Assembly (NCBI GenBank): GCA_963825505.1
Contig: CAWGTL010000004.1
Location: forward strand, 62,001 to 126,000
Reading direction: 5' to 3'
From: JBBQSN01 sp963825505
GTDB taxonomy: Bacteria; Actinomycetota; Actinomycetes; Actinomycetales; CAWJMD01
Length of the DNA: 64,000 nt
The translations under genes were made by a program, and so were the position numbers. The notes below the pieces were generated by a model, which had not been told where the DNA came from, ran no database searches, and saw only the letters and a list, made by a program, of their open reading frames with translations. Every line of letters begins with the position of its first letter. Within the stretch, counting starts at the first letter, position 1. Shown here piece by piece: positions 49,894 through 59,470 of the stretch.

Positions 49894-51156
49894 ATGCCCG
49901 ACGACCTCGACGACCGGTCCGAGGAGGGGTCGCAGGACGAACCCGCCGCCCGGCCGCTCACCGCGCCGCGCGACGGCGTCCCCGACGTCGTCACCACCCC
50001 CGACCGGCTCACCGAGGCAGCCGAGGCGCTCGCGGCGGCCGACGGCCCGGTGGCCGTGGACGCCGAGCGGGCGTCCGGCTACCGCTACGGCCAGCGCGCC
50101 TTCCTGGTGCAGCTGCGGCGCGAGGGCGCCGGCACCTGGTTGATCGACCCCGTCCCCCTGCCCGACCTGTCGCCGGTGGGCGAGGCCCTCGGCACGGCGG
50201 AGTGGGTGCTGCACTCGGCGTCCCAGGACCTGCCGTGCCTGGCCGAGGTGGGCCTGCGTCCCGGCGGCGAGCTGTTCGACACCGAGCTCGGCGCCCGGCT
50301 GGCCGGGCTCGAGAAGGTGGGCCTGGCCTCGGTGGTCGAGCAGCTGCTCGGCTGGCAGCTCGCCAAGGAGCACTCCGCGGTCGACTGGTCCACCCGACCG
50401 ATGCCGCCGTCGTGGCTCAGCTACGCCGCGCTCGACGTCGAGGTCCTGCTCGACCTGCGCGACGCCGTCGCCGGCCTGCTCGCGGAGCAGGGCAAGCTCG
50501 GCTGGGCCCGCGAGGAGTTCGCCGCCGTCCGCGACGCCAGGCCGCCCGCCCCGCGCCAGGACCCGTGGCGCCGCACGTCCGGCATGCACCAGATCCGCAG
50601 CCGGCGCGGCCTCGCCGTGCTGCGCGAGCTCTGGCTCGAGCGCGAACGCGTGGCCGAGCGGCGCGACGTGGCCCCCGGGCGCGTGCTCCCCGACCGCGCG
50701 CTGGTCAACGCCGCCAGCGTCGTGCCCACCAGCCCCGAGCAGCTGACCGCGCTGCCGGTGTTCTCCGGACCGTCCAACCGCCGCCAGGCGCACCGCTGGC
50801 TCGGGGCGATCGAGCGCGGGCGCCGGCTCCCCGACGGCGACCTGCCCCCGAACGCCCTGCCGGGCGACGGCCCCCCGCCGCCGCGGGCGTGGAAGGACCG
50901 CGACCCCGAGGCGGCCGCGCGGCTGACCCGCTGCCGCGAGGCGATCACGGCGCTGGCCGAGCAGCACCGGATGCCGGTGGAGAACCTGCTCACCCCCGAC
51001 CTGCTGCGCCGGCTGTGCTGGCGCCCGCCGCAGGACGTCTCGGCGGACGGGATCGGGGCGGCGCTCGCCGAGGCCGGCGCCCGGCCGTGGCAGGTGGGGC
51101 TGGTGGCCGGTCCGCTGGCGGCCGCGTTCGTGCCGCCGCCCGCTCCTGCTGGCTGA
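49894..51156 (+). CDS. rnd: Ribonuclease D-like 3'-5' exonuclease with HRDC domain
   Basis: 420 aa. The DEDD exonuclease domain (about 30-215) has VAVDAERASGYRYGQRAFLVQL (DE motif), EWVLHSASQDLPCLAEVG (second Asp) and SWLSYAALDVEVLLDL (Tyr-Asp motif III). The HRDC domain (about 230-310) includes GLAVLRELWLERERVAERRD. The C-terminal third is an extra helical region found in actinobacterial homologues. It trims RNA 3' ends, probably tRNA precursors. ATG 49894 gives the expected acidic N-terminus. Confidence 0.92.
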   Translation: MPDDLDDRSEEGSQDEPAARPLTAPRDGVPDVVTTPDRLTEAAEALAAADGPVAVDAERASGYRYGQRAFLVQLRREGAGTWLIDPVPLPDLSPVGEALGTAEWVLHSASQDLPCLAEVGLRPGGELFDTELGARLAGLEKVGLASVVEQLLGWQLAKEHSAVDWSTRPMPPSWLSYAALDVEVLLDLRDAVAGLLAEQGKLGWAREEFAAVRDARPPAPRQDPWRRTSGMHQIRSRRGLAVLRELWLERERVAERRDVAPGRVLPDRALVNAASVVPTSPEQLTALPVFSGPSNRRQAHRWLGAIERGRRLPDGDLPPNALPGDGPPPPRAWKDRDPEAAARLTRCREAITALAEQHRMPVENLLTPDLLRRLCWRPPQDVSADGIGAALAEAGARPWQVGLVAGPLAAAFVPPPAPAG

Positions 51157-51198
51157 GCCCCCACCGACCGGCCCTCCGGCCGCGTTTCCGTCGCTGCC

Positions 51199-51217
51199 TG
51201 AGGGTAGGCTAACCTCT
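51199..51217. promoter_or_regulatory. Iron box (IdeR/DmdR type) of the efe operon
   Basis: TGAGGGTAGGCTAACCTCT matches 15 of 19 positions of the IdeR/DmdR consensus (TTAGGTTAGGCTAACCTAA). TAGGCT within it resembles a -10 hexamer. It sits 51 bases before the efeU GTG and is the only A/T-richer part of the 111-base gap. Iron-bound repressor there would shut the operon. Confidence 0.85.
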
Positions 51218-51267
51218 GCTCCGCCGCCCGCACCGGACGGCCGCCACCGCACGGAAGGGCACCGCCA

Positions 51268-52122
51268 GTGCTCGGCAACCTGCTGATCGGCCTGCGCGAG
51301 GGCCTCGAGGCGAGCATCGTCGTCGGCATCCTCGTGGCGTACCTCGTCAAGAGCGGCCGCCGCGACCAGCTCCGGTACGTCTGGACCGGGGTCGTCGCCG
51401 CCGTCGCCGCCAGCATCGGCCTCTGGGCCGTCATCACCTTCACCTCGCGGAACATGACGTTCGAGGAGCAGGAGCTGTTCGGCGGGACGCTGTCGATCGT
51501 CGCCGTCGCCTTCGTCACCTGGATGATCCTGTGGATGAAGAAGGCCGCCCGCTCGATCGCGGGCGAGCTGCGCGGGCGCCTCGACACCGCCCTGACGATC
51601 GGGTCCTGGGCCGTGACGGGCACCGCCTTCCTCGCGGTCGGCCGCGAGGGCCTGGAGACCGCCGTGATCCTGTGGGCCGCCGCGCAGTCCACCGGCGGTG
51701 GCTGGGTGCCGCTGGTCGGTGCCTCGGTCGGCCTCGTGCTGGCGGTGGTGGTCGGTTACCTGCTGTACCGCGGCGCGCTGCGGATCGACCTGTCGACGTT
51801 CTTCACCTGGACCGGTGCCGCGCTCATCGTCGTGGCCGCCGGCGTGCTGGCCTACGGCGTCCACGACCTGCAGGAGGCGCGGTTCCTGCCCGGCCTGAAC
51901 GCCCTGGCGTTCGACGTCTCCGCCCAGATCCCGCCCGCGAGCTGGTACGGCACCCTGCTCAAGGGGATCTTCAACTTCTCGCCCGCCACCACCTGGCTCG
52001 AGGCGGTCGTCTGGGTCGCGTACGTCGCCGTGATGATGACGCTGTTCTTCCGCCGTCCGAGGACGTCGGCACCCGCCCCGGTCGCCGCCGCGGCGCCGGC
52101 CACCACCACCGCCAGCGCCTGA
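51268..52122 (+). CDS. efeU: Ferrous iron permease EfeU
   Basis: 284 aa, seven membrane segments, FTR1/OFeT family. The two REGLE motifs that handle iron are at residues 10-14 (LREGLEAS) and 126-130 (GREGLETA). Helices include IVVGILVAYLV, VVAAVAASIGLWAVI, LSIVAVAFVTWMILWM, and ALIVVAAGVLAYGVHDLQEARFLP region. It takes Fe across the membrane with EfeO and EfeB. An iron box lies upstream, and efeO starts 28 bases after its stop. The Ala/Thr-rich tail is variable. Confidence 0.95.
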   Translation: MLGNLLIGLREGLEASIVVGILVAYLVKSGRRDQLRYVWTGVVAAVAASIGLWAVITFTSRNMTFEEQELFGGTLSIVAVAFVTWMILWMKKAARSIAGELRGRLDTALTIGSWAVTGTAFLAVGREGLETAVILWAAAQSTGGGWVPLVGASVGLVLAVVVGYLLYRGALRIDLSTFFTWTGAALIVVAAGVLAYGVHDLQEARFLPGLNALAFDVSAQIPPASWYGTLLKGIFNFSPATTWLEAVVWVAYVAVMMTLFFRRPRTSAPAPVAAAAPATTTASA

Positions 52123-52150
52123 GCGCTGCACCACCCGGAGAGAACACCCC

Positions 52151-53294
52151 ATGCGCACCCCTGCCCGCTGGGCGAGCCCGCTCGTCCTGCTCGCGTCCGC
52201 CCTCGTCGTGTCGGCCTGCTCCTCGGACCCCGAGCCGGCGGCCTCCACCGGCGACGTCGACGCGCCCGTGACGATCGAGGCCACCGACGACGCCTGCGAG
52301 CTCTCGCGCACCGACCTCGCCGCCGGCATCACCACCTTCGAGATCACCAACTCGGGCAGCCAGGTCAACGAGGTGTACGTGTACGCCGACGGCGACCGGA
52401 TCGTCACCGAGAAGGAGAACATCGGCCCGGGCACCAGCTACGAGCTCACCGTCGACCTCACCGAGGGCGACTACGAGGTCGCCTGCAAGCCGGGCATGGT
52501 CGGTGACGGCATCCGCACCGGCGTGGTCGTGGCCGCGCCCACCGAGGAGGTCGAGGTCGACCCGCTGGCCGAGCAGGCCGTCGCCGACTACCGCGAGTAC
52601 GTGCAGGGCGAGGCCGACAAGCTGCCCGGCCTGGTCCAGGGCCTGCTGGTCGCCCTCGAGGCCGGCGACCGCGAGCAGGCCAAGGCTGCTGTACGCGCCG
52701 TCACGGCTGCCGTGGGAGTCGATCGAGCCCGTCGCCGAGAGCTTCGGCGACCTCGACCCGCGGATCGACGCCCGCGAGGCCGACCTCGAGCCCGGCGACG
52801 AGTTCACCGGCTGGCACCGGATCGAGAAGGCGCTGTGGGAGGACGAGGACCTCGCCGCGATGGTGCCGGTCGCCGAGCAGCTGCTCGCCGACGTGGAGGA
52901 GCTGGCCCAGCGCACGCCCAACGCGGCGATGACGCCGGCCTCGATCGGCAACGGCGCCAAGGAGCTGCTCGACGAGGTGGCCACCGGGAAGATCACCGGC
53001 GAGGAGGAGGCCTTCTCGCACACCGACCTGGTCGACTTCCACGGCAACCTCCAGGGCGCGCAGAAGGCGTTCGACGTGCTCCGTCCGCTGGTGGAGGAGA
53101 ACGACCCCGAGCTCGCCACCACCCTCGACGAGCAGTTCGCCGCCTGCGCCGGGGCGCTCGCCGTGCACAGCACCGGTGGCGACACCTTCGTCTCCTACGA
53201 CACCGTCGCCGAGCCGCAGCGGCAGGAGCTGGCCCGCGCCGTCGACGCGCTGGGCGAGCCGCTGTCGCAGCTCGCCGCGGCGGCGGCCGGCTGA
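52151..53294 (+). pseudogene. efeO: Iron-binding lipoprotein EfeO, one frameshift
   Basis: About 380 aa when repaired. The signal peptide ends in lipobox VVSAC (Cys23). A cupredoxin-like domain (about 35-130, with CELSRTDLAAGITTFEITN and VACKPGM) is followed by the M75 peptidase-like domain. The frame breaks after GDREQAKA: an extra T at about 52687 in AAGGCTGCTGTAC gives nonsense, whereas the next frame reads LYAPSRLPWESIEPVAESFG, continues with EFTGWHRIEKALW (HxxE metal site) and ends at TGA 53292-53294. Length 1144 is 3n+1. Without repair the M75 domain is lost. Between efeU and efeB in the iron operon. Confidence 0.9.
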
Positions 53295-53302
53295 GGCGTC
53301 CG

Positions 53303-54542
53303 GTGACCGGCAAGGACGTCAGCCGCCGCGGTCTGCTCGGTGCTCTCGGCGTCGGGGCGGCCGGGGTGGCCGCGGTCTCCGTGGGTGCCGTCGCCGGCGC
53401 CCGGGGCGACACCGGCACGCCCGGCCGGTCCGAGCCGGTGGTGCCGTTCCACGGCGCCCACCAGGCCGGCGTCGCCACGTCGGTGCAGGCGCACCTGCAC
53501 TTCGCCGCGTTCGACGTCACCGCCTCGGACGTCGACGGGCTGCGCTCGCTGCTGCAGGACTGGACCGTCGCCGCCCGCGAGCTCACCGCCGGGCGCCCGG
53601 TCGGTGACGGCGCCGTCGGCGGCTCCCCGCTCGCCCCTCCGGACGACACCGGTGAGGCGCTCGACGTCACCGCGCACCGGCTGACCCTCACTGTCGGCTT
53701 CGGGGCGTCGCTGTTCGACGACCGGTTCGGGCTCGCCGCGCGACGCCCCGAGGCGCTGGTGGACCTCCCCCACTTCCCCGGCGACGTCATCGACCCGGTG
53801 CGCAGCGACGGCGACCTCGTCGTCCAGGCCTGCGCCGACGACCCGCAGGTCGCGGTGCACGCGATCCGCAACCTGTCGCGCATCGCGGCCGGGCGCGCGG
53901 CGATCCGCTGGGCCCAGCTCGGCTACGGCAAGGCGGCCTCCACCGACCGCTCGCAGCCGACGCCGCGGAACCTGTTCGGGTTCAAGGACGGCACGGCCAA
54001 CCCGTCCGGGGACGACACAGCCACCCTCGACGAGCACGTGTGGGTCGGCGCAGGACGACGCCGCCTCGCCGGACGAGGCGTGGATGGCCGGCGGCTCGTA
54101 CCTGGTGGCCCGCCGGATCTCGATGCTGATCGAGACCTGGGACCGCACTCCCCTCGGCGAGCAGGAGACGCTGGTCGGTCGCGACAAGGGCGAGGGCGCT
54201 CCGCTCGGCCGGCGCAAGGAGTTCGACCCGGTGGTGCCGAAGGACCTGCCGGTGTCCTCGCACGTGCGGCTGGCGCACCCGTCGCAGCACGGTGGGGCGC
54301 AGATGCTGCGCCGCGGCTTCAACTTCGTCGACGGCGCCGACTCGCTCGGACACCTCGACGCCGGCCTGTTCTTCCTGGCCTACCAGCGCGACCCGCGCAC
54401 GGCGTTCATCCCCGTGCAGACGCTGCTGGCCCGCCAGGACGGCCTGATGGAGTACCTCAAGCACACCGGCTCCGGCCTGTACGCGGTCCCGCCCGGGGTC
54501 GGGGAACAGGGCTACTGGGGAGAGGCGTTGCTGGGGGCGTGA
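53303..54542 (+). pseudogene. efeB: Dye-decolorizing-type peroxidase EfeB, one frameshift
   Basis: About 412 aa when repaired. Twin-arginine signal DVSRRGLLGALGVG with Arg8-Arg9, so it is exported folded with haem. The DyP-type peroxidase fold has LTVGFGASLFDDRFGL, then GFKDGTANP with the distal Asp. The frame breaks after DEHVWVGA (about 54047-54050) and resumes one frame over as QDDAASPDEAWMAGGSYLV, on through RRGFNFVDGADSLGHLDAGLFF to TGA 54540-54542. Length 1240 is 3n+1. EfeB oxidises ferrous iron or handles haem in the Efe system. Start GTG 53303 lies eight bases after the efeO stop; its stop overlaps the MFS start. Confidence 0.9.
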
Positions 54543-55819
54543 CGACGCGACCCGGTGAGGCCCGCATCAGCACGGCCCGCCGGGTCCAGGCCACCTACCT
54601 CGGCCTGACGCTCCTCACGACGCTGTCGGCCTCGCTGATCTGGGGCATCAACACCCTGTTCCTGCTCGACGCCGGCCTGTCGAACCTCGAGGCGTTCGCC
54701 GCCAACGCGTTCTTCACCGCGGGGATGATGCTGTTCGAGATCCCCACGGGCGTCGTGGCCGACCTGCGCGGGCGTCGTCTGTCGTTCCTGCTGGGTGCTC
54801 TGACGCTGGCGGCCACCACCGGCGTCTACGTGCTGCTCTGGTGGGTGGAGGCGCCGTTCTGGGCGTGGGCGATCTCGTCGGTCGGCATCGGCCTGGGGTT
54901 CACGTTCTTCTCCGGCGCGGTCGAGGCCTGGCTCGTCGACGCCCTCACCGCCACCGGGTACGCGGGCGACCTCACCACCGTGTTCGGCCGCGGCCAGGCC
55001 GTCACCGGTGCCGCGATGCTCGGCGGCTCGGTGCTCGGCGGCGTCATCGCCCAGGCCACGAACCTCGGTGTGCCGTTCGTCGTCCGGGTCGGCCTGCTGC
55101 TGGTGACGGTGGTGGTCGCGGCGATCTTCATGCACGACCTCGGCTTCACCCCCGACCGCACCGCCAAGACGCTGCCCGCGATGCGCGGCCTGCTGGACGC
55201 GTCGGTGGAGCACGGCCTGCGCAACCGTCCCGTGCGGTGGCTGATGCTCACCTCGCCGTTCGTCGGCGGCGTCGGCGTGTACGCGTTCTACGCCCTGCAG
55301 CCCTACCTGCTCGAGCTCTACGGCGACCCGACCGCCTACGGCTTCGCGGGGCTCGCCGCCGCGGCCGTGGCGGGCGCGCAGATCCTGGGCGGCGTCCTGG
55401 CACCGCGGGTGCGACGGCTCGTGCCGCGCCCGACGACCGTGCTGCTCGTCGGCACCGCGGTCGCTGCCGCCTCGCTCGTGGTGGTCGGCCTGGTCCCGAA
55501 CCTGGTGCTCGTGCTGGTCTCCATGGTCGTGTGGGCGCTGACCGGCGCCACCGTCCTGCCGGTGCGGCAGGCCTACCTCAACGGGATGATCCCCTCGCAG
55601 CAGCGGGCCACGGTGCTGTCGTTCGACTCGCTGCTGTCCTCGTCCGGCGGCGTGGTCGTCCAGCCGGTGATGGGTCGGGTCGGCGACGTCAGCGGCTACC
55701 CGCTCACCTTCGTCCTCAGCGGCGCCGTGCAGGCGCTCGCGCTGCCGTTCTACTGGATGGCCCGGCGCGAGCAGCCCGGTCGCGAGCCCGTGGCGGCCCC
55801 GGAGGCGGCCGACGCCTGA
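54539..55819 (+). CDS. MFS transporter coupled to efeUOB
   Basis: 426 aa with twelve membrane segments. Typical MFS parts are MMLFEIPTGVVADLRGRRLSF (the A-motif-like loop 2-3 with D-x-x-GRR), FTFFSGAVEAWLVDAL and PVRQAYLNGMIPSQQRATVLS. It resembles the tetracycline/macrolide-efflux type; the substrate is unknown. The GTG start overlaps the efeB stop (GTGA), so it would be iron-regulated along with efeUOB; a role in siderophore or metal handling is inference. In the 175 bases that follow I see a short open string (55818-55889) of uncertain meaning and the thiolase promoter. Confidence 0.9.
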   Translation: MTTRPGEARISTARRVQATYLGLTLLTTLSASLIWGINTLFLLDAGLSNLEAFAANAFFTAGMMLFEIPTGVVADLRGRRLSFLLGALTLAATTGVYVLLWWVEAPFWAWAISSVGIGLGFTFFSGAVEAWLVDALTATGYAGDLTTVFGRGQAVTGAAMLGGSVLGGVIAQATNLGVPFVVRVGLLLVTVVVAAIFMHDLGFTPDRTAKTLPAMRGLLDASVEHGLRNRPVRWLMLTSPFVGGVGVYAFYALQPYLLELYGDPTAYGFAGLAAAAVAGAQILGGVLAPRVRRLVPRPTTVLLVGTAVAAASLVVVGLVPNLVLVLVSMVVWALTGATVLPVRQAYLNGMIPSQQRATVLSFDSLLSSSGGVVVQPVMGRVGDVSGYPLTFVLSGAVQALALPFYWMARREQPGREPVAAPEAADA

Positions 55820-55941
55820 CCCGCTGCGCGACGTCGAGCGCCTCGACGGCGACGTGCTCGTGCTGCGGTACGACGTGGCGACGGGCTGACCCGGCGCCGC
55901 GGTCGTGACGGGCACCACGCCCCGGCCCGGTGCGCGTCGAA

Positions 55942-55959
55942 GTTACCGACGGGTAGCAT
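55942..55959 (+). promoter_or_regulatory. Promoter/operator of the thiolase-FadB operon
   Basis: GTTACC-GACG-GGTAGC (55942-55957) is a nearly perfect dyad (one wobble pair), and TAGCAT (55954-55959) is a good -10 hexamer overlapping its right arm. A repressor on the dyad would block transcription starting near 55966, 29 bases before the thiolase GTG. Fatty-acid regulators of the TetR type use such sites; which one acts here is unknown. Confidence 0.5.
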
Positions 55960-55994
55960 GGCGTCGACAGCCCGGCCGGACGAAGGAGACCCGC

Positions 55995-57218
55995 GTGCCC
56001 CGTACCGCCCACGACGTCGTGTTCGTCGACGGCGTCCGCACCCCGTTCGGCAAGGCCGGCCCCAAGGGCGTCTACGCCGAGACCCGGGCCGACGACCTGG
56101 TCATCAACTGCGTGCGCGAGCTGGTGCGCCGCAACCCGAACCTGCCGCCCGAGCGCGTCGACGAGGTGGCGATCGCCGCCACCACCCAGATCGGCGACCA
56201 GGGCCTGACCCTGGGCCGCCTGACGGCGCTGCTGTCGGGGCTGCCCAAGACCGTCCCCGGGTTCTCGATCGACCGCATGTGCGCGGGCGCGATGACCGCG
56301 GTGACCACCACCGCCAGCGGCATCGCCTTCGGTGCGTACGACGTCGCCATCGCCGGCGGCGTCGAGCACATGGGCAGGCACCCGATGGGCGAGGGCGTCG
56401 ACCCCAACCCGCGGATCGTGTCCGAGAAGCTGGTCGACCCGTCCGCGCTCGTCATGGGCTCCACCGCCGAGAACCTGCACGACCGGTTCCCCGCGATCAC
56501 CAAGCAGCGCTGCGACGAGTTCGCGGTGGGCAGCCAGACCAAGCTCGAGAAGGCCTACGCGAACGGGAAGATCCAGCCCGACCTGGTCGCCACCGCCGTC
56601 CGCTCGGCCGAGAAGGGCTGGGGCCTGGCCACCGTCGACGAGCCGCCGCGGCCCGGCACCACGATCGACGACCTCACCTCGCTGAAGACCCCGTTCCGCC
56701 CGCACGGCAACGTGACGGCGGGCAACGCAGCCGGTCTCAACGACGGCGCCACCGCGTGCCTGCTGGCCTCGCAGGAGACGGCTGACGAGCTCGGCCTCGG
56801 CGCGAAGATGCGGCTCGTGGCGTACTCGTTCGTGGGCGTCGAGCCCGAGGTGATGGGCATCGGCCCGGTGCCCGCCACCGAGAAGGCGCTGCGCCAGGCC
56901 GGCCTGTCGATCGAGGACATCGGCCTGTTCGAGCTGAACGAGGCGTTCGCCGTGCAGGTACTCGCGTTCCTCGACCACTTCGGCATCGACCAGGACGACG
57001 AGCGGGTCAACCCGTGGGGCGGCGCGATCGCCACCGGCCACCCGCTGGCGTCGTCCGGCGTGCGGCTGATGACCCAGCTGGCCGCGCACTTCGCCGAGAA
57101 CCCCTCTGTCCGTTACGGACTCACGGCGATGTGCATCGGCATCGGCATGGGTGGCGCCGTGATCTGGGAGAACCCGCACCACGCCGACTACGGCTCCGAC
57201 TCGCGAGAGGACTCCTGA
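55995..57218 (+). CDS. Acetyl-CoA acyltransferase (3-ketoacyl-CoA thiolase)
   Basis: 407 aa. Catalyses the last step of beta-oxidation. Nucleophile Cys96 in SIDRMCAGAM, NEAFAVQ with its active-site Asn, His in ATGHPLASSGVR, and the second Cys in AMCIGIGMGGA are all present. GTG 55995 follows GAAGGAG by seven bases. It overlaps the FadB gene (TGATG), giving the typical thiolase-FadB operon, homologous in layout to fadA-fadB. A dyad lies in its promoter. Confidence 0.95.
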   Translation: MPRTAHDVVFVDGVRTPFGKAGPKGVYAETRADDLVINCVRELVRRNPNLPPERVDEVAIAATTQIGDQGLTLGRLTALLSGLPKTVPGFSIDRMCAGAMTAVTTTASGIAFGAYDVAIAGGVEHMGRHPMGEGVDPNPRIVSEKLVDPSALVMGSTAENLHDRFPAITKQRCDEFAVGSQTKLEKAYANGKIQPDLVATAVRSAEKGWGLATVDEPPRPGTTIDDLTSLKTPFRPHGNVTAGNAAGLNDGATACLLASQETADELGLGAKMRLVAYSFVGVEPEVMGIGPVPATEKALRQAGLSIEDIGLFELNEAFAVQVLAFLDHFGIDQDDERVNPWGGAIATGHPLASSGVRLMTQLAAHFAENPSVRYGLTAMCIGIGMGGAVIWENPHHADYGSDSREDS

Positions 57219-59368
57219 TGACCACGACCACCACCGCCGTCACGCCCGAGGACCTCGCCGCCGGCGCCCCGGACGAGCGGGTCACGTCGTTCCACGTGCG
57301 CGACGTCGCCCTCACCGCACCCGACGGCTCGGCCGCCGGGACGATGGCGCTGATCACGATGGACAACGGCTTCGACCACACCAAGCCGACCACCTACGGC
57401 CCGAACGGCCTGCTGCGCCTGCGCGACGCGCTCGACGCGATCGAGCCGCGGGTGGCTGCCGGCGAGCTCGCCGCCGTGGGCATCACGGGCAAGCCGTTCA
57501 TCTTCGGCGTCGGTGCCGACCTCAAGGACGTCGGCACCCTCACCAGCCGCGAGCAGGCACTCGCCGTCGCCCGGCTCGGCCACGACCAGCTCCGCCGCCT
57601 CGGCGAGCTCGCCGTGCCGTCGTTCGCGTTCGTCAACGGCGCGGCGATGGGCGGCGGTGTCGAGGTCGCCCTGCACTGCACCTACCGGACGATCTCGTCG
57701 TCCGTGCCGGCCGTCGCACTGCCCGAGTGCTTCCTCGGGCTCGTGCCCGGGTGGGGCGGCACGTACCTGCTCCCCCGCCTGATCGGCCCGGCCGGCGCGC
57801 TCGAGGTGATGGTGAGCAACGCGCTCAACCAGAACCGGATGCTCAAGGGGGCGCAGGCGTTCGCGCTGGGCATCGCCGACGTGATGCTCGAGCCGGCGGA
57901 CTTCCTCGAGCAGTCGCTGCGCTGGGCTGCGTCGGTCGTGAGCGGCGCCACGGTGGTGGAGAGGCACGACCACACCGCCGACGCCGACGCGTGGGCCACC
58001 GCCGTCGCCGGCGCACGGGGCTTCGTGAAGGCCAAGCTCAACGGCGCCGCACCGGCCCCGGCGCGCGCGATCGACCTGGTGGAGAGCGGCCGCACCGCCG
58101 ACCGCGACGCCGGGTTCGCCGCCGAGGACGACGCCCTCGCCGACCTCATCATGAGCGACGAGTTCCGTTCCGGCATCTACGCCTTCGACCTCGTGCAGCG
58201 TCGGGCCAAGCGCCCGGTCGGTGCTCCGGACAAGGCGCTCGCCCGCCCGGTCACCAAGGTCGGCGTCGTGGGCGCGGGCCTGATGGCGTCCCAGCTCGCC
58301 CTGCTGTTCGCTCGCCGGCTCGGCGTGCCGGTCGTGATGACCGACCTCGACCAGTCGCGCGTCGACAAGGGCGTGGGCTACGTGCACGCCGAGGTCGACA
58401 AGCTGCTGGGCAAGAAGCGCGTCTCCCCCGACGCCGCCAACCGGCTCAAGTCGCTGGTCACCGGCTCGACCTCGAAGGCGGGCTTCGCCGACGCCGACTT
58501 CGTCATCGAGGCCGTGTTCGAGGAGATGTCGGTCAAGCAGCAGGTGTTCGCCGAGGTCGAGGCCGTCGTCACCCCGGAGTGCGTGCTCGCCACCAACACC
58601 TCGTCGCTGTCGGTCACCGAGATGGCCTCGAAGCTCGAGCACCCCGAGCGGGTCGTGGGCTTCCACTTCTTCAACCCGGTGGCGGTGCTGCCGCTGCTCG
58701 AGGTCGTCAAGGGCGAGCGCACCGACGACGCCGCACTGGCAACGGCTTTCGCCGTCGGCAAGACGCTGAAGAAGTCGTGCGTGCTGGTGAAGGACGCCCC
58801 GGCGTTCGTGGTGAACCGGCTGCTCACCCGGTTCCTCGGCGAGGTCATCGCCTCCACCGAGGACGGCACGCCGGTGGAGGTCGCCGACCGCGCTCTGGCC
58901 CCGCTCGGCCTGCCGATGTCGCCGTTCGTCCTGGTGCAGCTCGTCGGCCCGGCTGTCGCGCTGCACACCGGTGAGACCCTGCACGCCGCGTTCCCGGAGC
59001 GGTTCGGGGTGTCGCAGAACCTGAAGGCGATCGTCGACGCCGGCAAGCCGGGCTTCTGGTCCTGGGACGACCAGGGCCGGCCGTTCCTGGACGACGAGAC
59101 CAAGGCGTTGCTGACGGTCGGCGACACCCCGCAGACCGAGGAGCAGGTGCGCGACCGCGCGCTGTCGGCCGTGGCGCAGGAGATCGGGCTGATGCTCGAC
59201 GAGGGCGTCGTGGCGGAGGCGCAGGACATCGACCTGTGCATGGTGCTCGGCGCCGGGTGGCCGTTCCACCTCGGCGGCATCACGCCGTACCTCGACCGCA
59301 CCGGCGTCAGCGAGCGCGTCGTCGGCCGTCGCTTCCACGCCCCCGGGGTGGCGTCCGTGCCTGCGTGA
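57218..59368 (+). CDS. FadB-type enoyl-CoA hydratase/3-hydroxyacyl-CoA dehydrogenase
   Basis: 716 aa bifunctional beta-oxidation protein. The N-terminal crotonase domain (about 30-290) has FIFGVGADLKDVG (oxyanion loop), NGAAMGGGVEVALHC and PECFLGLVPGWGGTYLLP. The NAD-binding domain starts with KVGVVGAGLMASQLA (about 345), followed by VIEAVFEEMSVKQQVF, TNTSSLSVTEMA and the dehydrogenase block VGFHFFNPVAVLPLLEVV with catalytic His. The C-terminal 3HCDH domains complete it. The ATG overlaps the thiolase stop, so both subunits are made together. A strong hairpin follows the stop. Confidence 0.95.
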   Translation: MTTTTTAVTPEDLAAGAPDERVTSFHVRDVALTAPDGSAAGTMALITMDNGFDHTKPTTYGPNGLLRLRDALDAIEPRVAAGELAAVGITGKPFIFGVGADLKDVGTLTSREQALAVARLGHDQLRRLGELAVPSFAFVNGAAMGGGVEVALHCTYRTISSSVPAVALPECFLGLVPGWGGTYLLPRLIGPAGALEVMVSNALNQNRMLKGAQAFALGIADVMLEPADFLEQSLRWAASVVSGATVVERHDHTADADAWATAVAGARGFVKAKLNGAAPAPARAIDLVESGRTADRDAGFAAEDDALADLIMSDEFRSGIYAFDLVQRRAKRPVGAPDKALARPVTKVGVVGAGLMASQLALLFARRLGVPVVMTDLDQSRVDKGVGYVHAEVDKLLGKKRVSPDAANRLKSLVTGSTSKAGFADADFVIEAVFEEMSVKQQVFAEVEAVVTPECVLATNTSSLSVTEMASKLEHPERVVGFHFFNPVAVLPLLEVVKGERTDDAALATAFAVGKTLKKSCVLVKDAPAFVVNRLLTRFLGEVIASTEDGTPVEVADRALAPLGLPMSPFVLVQLVGPAVALHTGETLHAAFPERFGVSQNLKAIVDAGKPGFWSWDDQGRPFLDDETKALLTVGDTPQTEEQVRDRALSAVAQEIGLMLDEGVVAEAQDIDLCMVLGAGWPFHLGGITPYLDRTGVSERVVGRRFHAPGVASVPA

Positions 59369-59404
59369 GGTCGTGGTGCCCGGGCAGGCCCGCGCACCAC
59401 GACC
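59369..59404 (+). terminator. Terminator hairpin after the FadB gene
   Basis: GGTCGTGGTGC (59369-59379) and GCACCACGACC (59394-59404) form a perfect 11-bp stem beginning right at the stop codon, with a 14-base loop that contains its own GGGC/GCCC pair. No T-tract follows. Confidence 0.75.
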
Positions 59405-59414
59405 CCGGGCGCAA

Positions 59415-59433
59415 GTGTGGTGGCGCACCACAC
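59415..59433. promoter_or_regulatory. 19-bp palindrome before the 3-hydroxybutyrate dehydrogenase gene
   Basis: GTGTGGTGGCGCACCACAC is a perfect inverted repeat with 8-bp arms about a 3-base centre. It lies 38 bases before the dehydrogenase GTG. Its GTGGTG/CACCAC core repeats the arms of the adjacent terminator. It is a candidate operator, perhaps for the GAF-PucR regulator two genes on. Confidence 0.5.
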
Positions 59434-59470
59434 CGTCCGGGCCGGGCCGACGGGCCTACCGTCGGCTCCC

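Noticed and set aside
55818..55889. Short open string after the MFS gene reading DPLRDVERLDGDVLVLRYD
   Set aside because: Has coding-like composition and a stop, but no start; could be a gene remnant or an alternative MFS end. Not supportable alone.
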